From: Deltaproteobacteria bacterium UBA5329
Lineage (GTDB): Bacteria; Desulfobacterota; Syntrophorhabdia; Syntrophorhabdales; Syntrophorhabdaceae
DNA length: 15,420 bases
NCBI GenBank assembly: GCA_002408185.1
Contig: DHQV01000010.1
Coordinates: forward strand, 1-15,420
Direction: 5' to 3'
Shown here one piece after another: positions 6,322 through 12,905 of this stretch. Every line of letters starts with the position of its first letter. Position 1 is the first letter of the stretch. A program made the translations under genes and the position numbers. The notes beneath the pieces are model-generated. The model was not told where the DNA came from, searched no databases, and saw only the letters and a program-made list of their open reading frames with translations.

Positions 6322-7286
6322 TAGAAGTTCACGTCTCCTGCAAGAATTTTTTTCGTGGTTCCGTTTATCTCAAGAAGGATGGCGCCGTCCCGGTCGATGC
6401 CTTTTGCCCGCCCCGAATACACCTCACCCATCTGGTTGATCTCAAGATATTTGCCGCATATCTGAGCCTTTTCTTCCCAGATATCACAGATCGCGCGAGG
6501 GCCCTCATCTTTGAAAACCCCATAATATCGTTCAAGATTGGACAAAAGAATACCACACACACGCGGCCTTTCATACGTTTTTTTTGTCTCGGCGAGAAAA
6601 GATGTTGCCTTCGGCTTGATCTCACGGTCCATGTCTTTCATTTCCAGGTTTACGTTCAAGCCTATTCCTATCACAACAAAGCGGACCATATCTGCCTCGG
6701 TCGACAACTCGATAAGCGTCCCGGATATTTTCCTCGGGCCGATCAGCACGTCATTCGGCCATTTCAGCGTAGGCTTCAAGTCCGTTGACTGCTCTATCGT
6801 ATCCGATACGGCGAGCGATGACAAAAAAGTTATCGGATAAACGACCGACGGATGAACGGAAGGACGCAATATTACAGACAGGTAAATGTTCGTGCTTTCG
6901 GGCGAAGACCATTTGCGGCCGAGCCTGCCCCTTCCCTTACTCTGGGATTCCGCGACAACGCAGGTCCCTTCGGGCTCACCACCCATGGCCAGACTGAAAG
7001 CGAAACTGTTGGTTGAGTCGAGATTGTCCCGATGGATTATCTTCGATCCGATCTTCGCTGATGTTCTATACCGGTCGATCTCCCACGCATACAGCCTGTC
7101 GGGGGTGTTGATAAGCCTGTACCCTTTCCCTTTGGACTTGTCGATATCGTAGCCATACCGTTCAAGCTGATTCATGTATTTCCAGACAGCAGTGCGCGAT
7201 ACGCCCAATCCTCCGGCAATATGGTCGCCGGATATAAACCCTGCGGCTTCACGGAGCTTCTTAAGCACTTCGCCGAGGTTATCCAT
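6321..7286 (-). CDS. birA: bifunctional biotin-[acetyl-CoA-carboxylase] ligase / biotin operon repressor
   Basis: Attaches biotin to carboxylase carrier proteins by way of biotinyl-AMP and, in the two-domain form, represses biotin genes. 321 residues, as in E. coli BirA. Residues 1-62 are a winged helix (SGDHIAGGLGVSRTAVWKY, wing KGKGYRL), so the DNA-binding form is present. The catalytic part has LDSTN (89-93), the ATP/biotin loop GRGRLGRKW (118-126), KWPNDV (175-180), KISGTLIEL (from 186) and GIGLNVN (207-213). The small C-terminal SH3-like domain follows. The ATG at 7286 overlaps the end of the fusA-like gene by 8 bases, so translation is probably coupled. No biotin synthesis genes are seen here, so its operator targets must lie elsewhere. 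Confidence 0.97.
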   Translation of the reverse strand: MDNLGEVLKKLREAAGFISGDHIAGGLGVSRTAVWKYMNQLERYGYDIDKSKGKGYRLINTPDRLYAWEIDRYRTSAKIGSKIIHRDNLDSTNSFAFSLAMGGEPEGTCVVAESQSKGRGRLGRKWSSPESTNIYLSVILRPSVHPSVVYPITFLSSLAVSDTIEQSTDLKPTLKWPNDVLIGPRKISGTLIELSTEADMVRFVVIGIGLNVNLEMKDMDREIKPKATSFLAETKKTYERPRVCGILLSNLERYYGVFKDEGPRAICDIWEEKAQICGKYLEINQMGEVYSGRAKGIDRDGAILLEINGTTKKILAGDVNF

Positions 7287-9321
7287 TCTCTATCCTGTCA
7301 TAGTGGGAGAAATACATTGTGAACGATGCCCTTCCCTGCGACAGCGACCGGATATCGGTCGAATATCCGAACATGTTCGTAAGAGGGGCATCGGCGTCGA
7401 CGACCGTGTATTTGTCCTTTGTCGCTATATTTGCGATCTGGCACCTGCGTGAATTGAGATCCGCTATTATATCGCCGAGAAATTCGTTGGGTACCGTTAC
7501 CGTCAGGGACATGATGGGAACAAGCAGAATGGGCCCTGCCTGCAGGCACGCATCCCGAAAGGCATCGTACGCAGCCATTTTTAGTGTGAGACGTGCGAAT
7601 TCCGGGTTGTTGAACGTTGCATCATTGATCTCGACAGAAACGTCGGTCAAAGGATACCCTTTGAGCACACCGATGTTCGATGCCTCTTCGATCCCTTCCT
7701 GCACGGCACTTATAAAAGGAAACACAGGATTATCCTCGGTTATCCTGGATACGACAGTATTGCCCTGGCCTCTTTTGTTCGGTACTATCTTAAGCGACAC
7801 CCAACCCCTGCACGGTACGTTGTTGATGACCTTCTCGAACGAATGCTCACGAGATATCGGGCTTTCAATACTCTCTTTATAAACAACCTGCGGCTTGCCG
7901 ACATGGACATCTATACCGAACTCTTCCCTGACCCGGTGCATGATAACATCGAGATGCAACTCTCCCATGCCCGAGACTATCGTCTGGTACGCATCCTCAT
8001 CAGTCTTCATGACAAAAGTGGGGTCTTCCTGCGTTATTCTTTGAAGCGCAAGGGTCAGCTTGTCCTGGTCCACATTCCGTGCAGCTTCGACAGCAACCGA
8101 GATAACGGGTTGGTAGATCTCGATAGGTTCGAGCAGGATCGGCTTCGACTGCGTGAGCGTGTGGCCCGTCGAAGTCTCTTTGAGACCGATGATCCCTACG
8201 ATCGCCCCGGTCCTGGCCTCTTCGATCCGGTCTTTGTGATTCGCATGCATTTTATAGATCCTGGAGATCTTTTCTTTTTTTCCGAGATTTACGTTGTAGA
8301 CATCGCCGCCGACTTTGAGCGAGCCGGAATATATCCTGATATATGTGAGCTTCCTGCCCTCTTCCATGACGATCTTGAACGCAAGTGCTGCGAGATCTTC
8401 ATCGTCGCTTGCCTTTCGCTCCTCGAGTTCGTGTGTTTGCGGGTTTTCTCCTGTAACCGCCGGTACATCGAGCGGGGAGGGCAGATACCGGACGACAGCA
8501 TCGAGAAGCGGCTGTATCCCCTTGTTCCTCAAGGCAGTGCCGCACAGGACAGGGACGCACTTAAGCCCAATGGTCCCCTTCCTGAGCGCACCGTAGATCC
8601 TCGACGGTTCTATCTCCTTTCCATCCAGGTAAAGTTCCATCAGCTCATCATCGAAGAGTGATATCTTATCGAAAAGTCTTTCACGATACGAAACGGCCTG
8701 CTCTTTGTACTCTGCCGGGATGGACATCGTGTGGTACGTGGCGCCCAGGTCCCCTTCATCCCATGCGATGGCCTGCATCGTGATCAGGTCGACCACACCG
8801 TAAAAACTATCCTCGCGTCCGAGAGGGATCTGGAGTGGTATCGGGTCCGCACCGAACTTCTCGGCGATCATGTCGATAACGCGGAAATAATCGGAACCGA
8901 TCCGGTCGAGCTTGTTTATAAAGGCAATGCGGGGAACATGGTACTTGTCCGCCTGGTGCCACACTGTTTCGGTCTGGGGCTCAACACCGCCGACGCCGCA
9001 GAATACGGCGACCATACCGTCAAGCACCCGAAGCGATCTCTCGACCTCGATCGTAAAATCAACATGCCCCGGGGTGTCGATAAGCTGGATCTCGTGATCA
9101 CCCCAATAAAGGGTCGTGACGGCGGACCCTATCGTAATCCCTCGCTCCTGCTCCTGTGGCAGATAGTCCATTACGGCCGTGCCTTCATGGACCTCGCCGA
9201 TCTTGTGTGTGCGGCCCGTATAGTACAGGATGCGTTCTGTTACTGTTGTCTTGCCTGCATCGATATGGGCGGCGATACCAATGTTCCGTATGTTCGGAAG
9301 ACGTGTGTGGTGCTTCTTCAT
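7279..9321 (-). CDS. fusA: translation elongation factor G paralog (spd/mitochondrial-type EF-G)
   Basis: Ribosomal translocation GTPase, about 680 residues from the ATG at 9321. ATGs at 9330 and 9354 are in frame, but the promoter overlaps them. G motifs: AHIDAGKTT (18-26), RGITIGS (60-66), DTPGH (82-86), NKLD (136-139), with GTALRNKGIQPLLDAV as G5 region. Domains II to V follow, with GMGELHLDVI typical of domain III. The FINKLDR form and IEVERSLRVLDG resemble mitochondrial EF-G1 and the 'spd' EF-Gs of spirochaetes, planctomycetes and deltaproteobacteria. It is not in a str operon (no rpsL, rpsG or tuf nearby), so a second EF-G gene probably exists elsewhere. It leads an operon with birA, coaX and a lipoprotein gene. 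Whether it serves elongation, recycling or both is not decided by sequence alone. Confidence 0.93.
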   Translation of the reverse strand: MKKHHTRLPNIRNIGIAAHIDAGKTTVTERILYYTGRTHKIGEVHEGTAVMDYLPQEQERGITIGSAVTTLYWGDHEIQLIDTPGHVDFTIEVERSLRVLDGMVAVFCGVGGVEPQTETVWHQADKYHVPRIAFINKLDRIGSDYFRVIDMIAEKFGADPIPLQIPLGREDSFYGVVDLITMQAIAWDEGDLGATYHTMSIPAEYKEQAVSYRERLFDKISLFDDELMELYLDGKEIEPSRIYGALRKGTIGLKCVPVLCGTALRNKGIQPLLDAVVRYLPSPLDVPAVTGENPQTHELEERKASDDEDLAALAFKIVMEEGRKLTYIRIYSGSLKVGGDVYNVNLGKKEKISRIYKMHANHKDRIEEARTGAIVGIIGLKETSTGHTLTQSKPILLEPIEIYQPVISVAVEAARNVDQDKLTLALQRITQEDPTFVMKTDEDAYQTIVSGMGELHLDVIMHRVREEFGIDVHVGKPQVVYKESIESPISREHSFEKVINNVPCRGWVSLKIVPNKRGQGNTVVSRITEDNPVFPFISAVQEGIEEASNIGVLKGYPLTDVSVEINDATFNNPEFARLTLKMAAYDAFRDACLQAGPILLVPIMSLTVTVPNEFLGDIIADLNSRRCQIANIATKDKYTVVDADAPLTNMFGYSTDIRSLSQGRASFTMYFSHYDRIENG

Positions 9322-9331
9322 TTTGCCCATA

Positions 9332-9361
9332 TATATAGACCCAACAGGCCCCAAAAGTCAA
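9332..9361 (-). promoter_or_regulatory. promoter of the fusA-birA-coaX-lipoprotein operon
   Basis: On the minus strand TTGACT (9361-9356) and TATATA (9337-9332) are 18 bases apart. Transcription would begin near 9325, about 3 bases before the ATG at 9321 and after the upstream in-frame ATG at 9330. This supports 9321 as the real start and predicts a nearly leaderless mRNA. Confidence 0.5.
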
Positions 9362-9473
9362 CGAAGAACGCTGAAAGCAAAGGGGTTTTGACCGCTTGAA
9401 ATGGCAGGCCGGACATGATTTACTGTACATGCAAACGCGAAACACGGCGCATTCCACTGAAGGAGATCGAGAG

Positions 9474-10262
9474 ATGACAACGCCCCACATGCTGTACGTA
9501 AAAGAGGGAAAAATAGCCGTCCTTACCATCAACAGGCCCCATGCACGGAACGCATTCAGTCCCGACATGATCAGGCTCTGGCACAAATACCTTGAAGAGG
9601 CAAAAAAGGATGATGGCGTCAACGCCATTGTCGTTACCGGGACAGGGGACACATTCTGTTCGGGCGGCGACATCCGGGATATGGCCGAGGGAAAATTGAG
9701 GTCGTGGGACATGAAACGTTTCCTGTGGGATGGCGTCCATCGTATAATCCTGACCCTCGAGGACCTCGACAAGCCCGTTATCGGAGCGATAAACGGCGCA
9801 GCCATGGGAGCGGGAATGGACATGGCGATCATGTGCGACATGAGGGTATGCTCCGACAAGGCCAGGCTGGGTGAGTCTTACATCCTCATGGGATTATGTC
9901 CCGGTGACGGCGGCGCATGGTTCCTCCCGAGGCTTGTCGGCACGTCAAAGGCTCTCGAGCTTTTTCTCACGGCCGATGTCCTTGACCCCGAACAAGCCCT
10001 CTCACTGGGCATAGTCAACCGAGTGGTCCCCCATGAAAAACTTATGGACGAAACGATGAGGCTTGCGGCGAAGATAGCCGGAATGCCCCCTCTCGCCGTC
10101 CGCATGATGAAGCGTGCAGTTTACCAAGGAACCACGAGCACCCTGCGCTCGCATCTCGACTATATCTCGTCGCAGTTGTCGCTCCTCTCCGAAACCGACG
10201 ACCACGTGGAGGCGGCAAAGGCATTCCTTGAGAAGAGAAAACCGGTTTTTACAGGGAAATAA
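9474..10262 (+). CDS. enoyl-CoA hydratase/isomerase (crotonase) family protein
   Basis: Crotonase-fold protein of 262 residues, normal length, acting on a CoA thioester. The oxyanion-hole parts are present: CSGGDI (62-67) and GAAMGAG (108-114), and a typical PGDGGAWFLPRLVG follows. The catalytic pair differs from rat enoyl-CoA hydratase: the Glu144 position is Asp116 (GMDMA), and the Glu164 position aligns with Tyr136, with Glu134 two residues earlier (LGESYILMG). It may therefore not be a plain hydratase; the reaction is open. The ATG at 9474 has AAGGAGA 7 bases upstream; the open frame back to 9396 is not needed. The gene is single and divergent from the fusA operon, and a heptamer repeat follows its stop. 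No other beta-oxidation genes are next to it. Confidence 0.9.
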   Translation: MTTPHMLYVKEGKIAVLTINRPHARNAFSPDMIRLWHKYLEEAKKDDGVNAIVVTGTGDTFCSGGDIRDMAEGKLRSWDMKRFLWDGVHRIILTLEDLDKPVIGAINGAAMGAGMDMAIMCDMRVCSDKARLGESYILMGLCPGDGGAWFLPRLVGTSKALELFLTADVLDPEQALSLGIVNRVVPHEKLMDETMRLAAKIAGMPPLAVRMMKRAVYQGTTSTLRSHLDYISSQLSLLSETDDHVEAAKAFLEKRKPVFTGK

Positions 10263-10267
10263 AAAGG

Positions 10268-10347
10268 GGTTCTATGCTCTATGTTAAGACCCTGAGCAAT
10301 TTCTTGCCATTATTAGCCTCAAATATAGAACCTGGAACCTTGAACAA
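10268..10347. repeat. heptamer-word intergenic element c, paired inverted arms
   Basis: It fills the space between two convergent genes. Plus-strand words GTTCTAT (10269-10275) and GCTCTAT (10276-10282) begin seven bases after the crotonase stop. On the minus strand from about 10346 the words GTTCAAG and GTTCCAG are followed by GTTCTAT, the same word as in the left arm. GGTTCTAT (10268-10275) and ATAGAACC (10325-10332) are perfectly complementary. About 40 bases between the arms show no repeat. Confidence 0.7.
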
Positions 10348-10350
10348 TTC

Positions 10351-11334
10351 TTAATAGGACAGCTGCTTCAGCAGTTCCATCGCCCGCCTCGCCTCCTCCT
10401 CGGTGAGGCTGCCGAGGCCGCAACTTGTTGTGAAGAGTATGCTGTCCATGTCCGGAGATATCACGCCTGCTATCTTTTCGATGAAAAGTGCGGCGCGGTC
10501 CCGGACCGAGTCCGGGGTTTCGTTCATCACGTCTGGAGATGACGGGACGATGCCAGGGGCGATCCAGCCTCCACGGTCGAGGAACTCCTTCAGGTCTTCA
10601 TTGAAGTAAAAGATCGTGTCGAGATATGAAAAAGCATCATAATTGACTATGTCTAGGTCGGACTGAAAAGGAACGGACCAGTCAGTATTCCCGCAGACAT
10701 GAATGCCGCGGCGCGCCGGGATCCTGTCGATAACTTCATTGAGCGACGCGATGACATCCTCCCTCGGGATGGATATGTACGCCGACCCGAAGGAAACCAT
10801 ATAAGGCTCGTCGAAAAAGATAATGATGTCGGTCCCGTGATACCGGTTCTGAATGGCATTGACCATCCATTTCGCTTTCATGTTGAGGGCCTTCTTGATG
10901 ATATCGTAAAAGGCAAAGTTGTAAATGACCGGCTTGTCGTTTTCGTCCTTGAGGCCGAGGCCCATGCTGAAAGGCCCGGTCGCCTGGCATTTGATAAATT
11001 CAATATCCTCTTCTATTTCTTTGAGCCGTTCCAGGAACCGGTAAAAACCCGGCACGTATTTTTCTGACATGGCGAATGCATTTATATTTTCCGCCGCGAC
11101 ATTCTCATAAAATTCCTCGATCCCTTCCGTCTGCGTCGTGTCCATATAGATAGTATTCTTCTCTTCGTTGCTTACAATGCAGGGCACCCCTTCAAGAAAA
11201 GGTGCATACATATTTTCGAGAAGCGACCTTTTCGGCAATTGTGGCCAGAAAGGTATCGATCTGCATGTCGAAAAGATAAGATCGATGGTTTCGTCAATGT
11301 TTGTGAAGGGAAAGCTCCCTATGCCGGTTATCAT
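10351..11334 (-). CDS. core methionine synthase-like (MetE C-terminal/UROD-superfamily) methyltransferase
   Basis: TIM-barrel protein of 327 residues matching only the catalytic half of cobalamin-independent methionine synthase. It begins ITGIGSFPFTNIDETIDLI and has IPFWPQLPKR near residue 30. The zinc ligands of the family are visible: His212 and Cys214 (IHVCGNTDW) and Cys305 (TTSCGLGSLTEEEAR). IIFFDEP (171-177) is a conserved strand end. Stand-alone core MetE proteins of Dehalococcoides and archaea transfer methyl from a methylcorrinoid to homocysteine rather than from polyglutamyl-methylfolate; a similar role is possible here but inferred. Zinc-thiol methylcorrinoid:CoM or UROD-like methyltransferases are alternatives. 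The ATG at 11334 has a good GGGGAG site. It diverges from the CNT transporter gene with overlapping promoters. Confidence 0.8.
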   Translation of the reverse strand: MITGIGSFPFTNIDETIDLIFSTCRSIPFWPQLPKRSLLENMYAPFLEGVPCIVSNEEKNTIYMDTTQTEGIEEFYENVAAENINAFAMSEKYVPGFYRFLERLKEIEEDIEFIKCQATGPFSMGLGLKDENDKPVIYNFAFYDIIKKALNMKAKWMVNAIQNRYHGTDIIIFFDEPYMVSFGSAYISIPREDVIASLNEVIDRIPARRGIHVCGNTDWSVPFQSDLDIVNYDAFSYLDTIFYFNEDLKEFLDRGGWIAPGIVPSSPDVMNETPDSVRDRAALFIEKIAGVISPDMDSILFTTSCGLGSLTEEEARRAMELLKQLSY

Positions 11335-11387
11335 TTTCTCCCCTGATTATGGAATTCGGTAAAATATTAGAGAATTTTGTATCATAG

Positions 11388-11400
11388 TTGGCCCGGCCAA
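11388..11400. promoter_or_regulatory. 13-base perfect palindrome, possible operator
   Basis: TTGGCC (11388-11393), a central C, then GGCCAA (11395-11400). It abuts the predicted start point and -10 of the promoter for the core-MetE gene, where a bound repressor would block initiation. Chance cannot be excluded for arms of 6 bases. Confidence 0.35.
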
Positions 11401-11428
11401 GTAAAGCGGAAGCGAGCGAGCTTGTCAA
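11400..11428 (-). promoter_or_regulatory. promoter of the core-MetE-like gene
   Basis: On the minus strand a perfect TTGACA (11428-11423) and TTTACT (11405-11400) are 17 bases apart. Transcription would start near 11393, leaving a leader of about 59 bases. The -35 uses the same bases as the opposing promoter of the transporter gene. Confidence 0.5.
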
Positions 11429-11450
11429 TTGGTGCGAGAACTGATATTTT
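11422..11450 (+). promoter_or_regulatory. promoter of the CNT transporter gene
   Basis: TTGTCA (11422-11427) is followed after 17 bases by TATTTT (11445-11450), which has an extended -10 TG at 11442-11443. Transcription would start near 11457, so heptamer repeat d lies in the 5' leader of the mRNA. Confidence 0.5.
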
Positions 11451-11454
11451 AGAG

Positions 11455-11475
11455 TTTCAGGTCTCGGGTCTCAGG
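11455..11475. repeat. heptamer-word element d in a 5' leader
   Basis: Three 7-base words on the plus strand: TTTCAGG (11455-11461), TCTCGGG (11462-11468), and TCTCAGG (11469-11475). TTTCAG (11455-11460) is complementary to CTGAAA (11483-11488), and the pairing extends by a G-T and an A-T pair, so the leader RNA could form a stem just before the ribosome site GGGGA at 11495-11499. Confidence 0.65.
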
Positions 11476-11504
11476 TAAAAAACTGAAATTTTTTGGGGAC
11501 GGGC

Positions 11505-12785
11505 ATGACGCTGTATAACGGGGTTTCCGCGGTCGGGGTGTTTTGCTTCATCGGCTTCCTGGTTCTGTTCTCGCGGTCGAGGCGAAGCGTCAGCCTCCGG
11601 GTGATCATCTGGGGAATTGCACTGCAGGTCTTGTTCGCCCTCTTCGTCTTTCTTGTACCGTTCGGGTCGAAATTCTTTCTCGTTCTCAATGATGTCACGA
11701 TGCAGGTCATCGAAGGCGCATTCGAGGGAATTCGCTTTCTTTTCGGCCCCCTTGCACAGCCTCCGGGGCAACCCGGTTCGATCGGTTTTATCCTCGCATT
11801 CCAGGCACTCCCGTCGATCATATTTTTCGCGGCCCTCATGGAACTCCTGTATTATGTCGGGGTCATGGAACGGCTTATCTCTCTGTTTGCCAGGATATTC
11901 GTCAAGGTAATGGGTATAAGCGGGGCCGAGTCGCTATGCGCGTCCGCCCAGATCTTTCTCGGTATTGAATCAAACCTTACGATACGTCCCTATTTGAAAG
12001 AAATGACCGTGTCGGAGCTTATGGTCGTTCTCACCACGGGAATGGCAACCATTGCATCGAGTGTGCTTGGCTTCTATGTGATGATCCTCTCCGGCGTTTT
12101 TCCCACCGTCGCCGGACATCTCATCTCGGCATCGATCCTTCTCGCACCTGCAGCGATCATGGCCGCGAAGATCATCTTTCCCGAAACAGGTTCGCCGATG
12201 ACAAAAGGGAAGGTTGTACCGATCGAATATACAAAGGCCGGAAACCCCATCGAAGCCATCATAAACGGGTCGACGACCGGCGTCAAGATGGTGGTCGGAA
12301 TCGCCGCCCTCCTTATTGCCTTCATCGGTCTCGTCGCCTTAGCTGACAGCGGCCTCGCATATCTCGGAAAGGTTGTCGGGTCCAGCTTGACACTCAGTAC
12401 TATCCTCGGGTACATCTTCTATCCTTTTACCGTAGCAATGGGGGTCCCCGTCGAGGATGCCTCCCAGATCGCCCGGATACTGGGCGAGCGCATCATCATG
12501 ACCGAGGTCAAGTCATACCAGGACTTGAGCGTGCTCGTGAAGGCGGGAAAAATAGCCAACCCGCGAAGCGTCTTCATAGCCACCTACGCACTGTGCGGAT
12601 TTGCCCATATTCCGTCTCTTGCGATATTCGTCGGCGGGACCTCCACCCTTATCCCCGAGCGGACGAAAGACATCGCCGTCCTGGGCCTCTGGGCTCTCTT
12701 CGCCGCGAACATGGCATGTTTTATGACTGGAGCACTGGCGGGGATATTTTTCACGGGCCAGGGGGGAATCCTGATAAGACCGTAA
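11505..12785 (+). CDS. CNT (NupC) family nucleoside-type transporter
   Basis: Inner-membrane transporter of 426 residues, full length, with hydrophobic helices throughout. Family members import nucleosides with protons or sodium. Family parts seen: FLGIESNLTIRPYL in the first half, and GFAHIPSLAIFVGGTSTLIPER with VEDASQIARILGERIIMTEV in the second. Substrate-contact positions deviate: the usual G-Q-T-E-A-P reads G-I-E-S-N-L, and the Asn of GFAN-x2-S reads His. The Glu of the N/T-E-F/V segment is kept. The solute may thus not be a common nucleoside. The ATG at 11505 is chosen because GGGGA lies 5 bases upstream; a TTG at 11493 is the alternative. Its stop codon lies inside heptamer repeat e. 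Confidence 0.88.
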   Translation: MTLYNGVSAVGVFCFIGFLVLFSRSRRSVSLRVIIWGIALQVLFALFVFLVPFGSKFFLVLNDVTMQVIEGAFEGIRFLFGPLAQPPGQPGSIGFILAFQALPSIIFFAALMELLYYVGVMERLISLFARIFVKVMGISGAESLCASAQIFLGIESNLTIRPYLKEMTVSELMVVLTTGMATIASSVLGFYVMILSGVFPTVAGHLISASILLAPAAIMAAKIIFPETGSPMTKGKVVPIEYTKAGNPIEAIINGSTTGVKMVVGIAALLIAFIGLVALADSGLAYLGKVVGSSLTLSTILGYIFYPFTVAMGVPVEDASQIARILGERIIMTEVKSYQDLSVLVKAGKIANPRSVFIATYALCGFAHIPSLAIFVGGTSTLIPERTKDIAVLGLWALFAANMACFMTGALAGIFFTGQGGILIRP

Positions 12786-12905
12786 TTCGTAAGTCATAAG
12801 GTGTGAAAAACAAGAAAACTATAAAAGACTCCGGTCCCGGAGCAAAAGACCGCGGGAATGACAGGGATTTGGACTCCTTACGACCCACGACTTACGACTT
12901 ACGAA
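12782..12905. repeat. heptamer-word intergenic element e, paired inverted arms containing both stop codons
   Basis: It lies between convergent genes. The left arm on the plus strand has words GTAATTC (12782-12788), GTAAGTC (12789-12795) and a diverged third word to 12802. The right arm on the minus strand has GTAAGTC twice (from 12902), then GTGGGTC and GTAAGGA, to about 12875. The TAA stop of the transporter (12783-12785) and the TAA stop of the MFS gene (12901-12899) both lie inside the first word of each arm. About 70 non-repeated bases form the centre. Confidence 0.8.

Noticed and set aside
7843..8661. Plus-strand open frame of 272 codons opposite the EF-G gene.
   Set aside because: Long only because codon use in the EF-G gene avoids stops on this strand; no recognisable motif or ribosome site.
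10699..11067. Plus-strand open frame of 122 codons opposite the core-MetE gene.
   Set aside because: It lies wholly antisense to a well-supported gene, has no ribosome site and reads as a shadow of its codons.
2021..12905. Heptamer arrays considered as a CRISPR array or as transposon remnants.
   Set aside because: The unit is 7 bases with no spacers, words differ between loci, and there are no transposase genes, target duplications or terminal repeats common to the loci.
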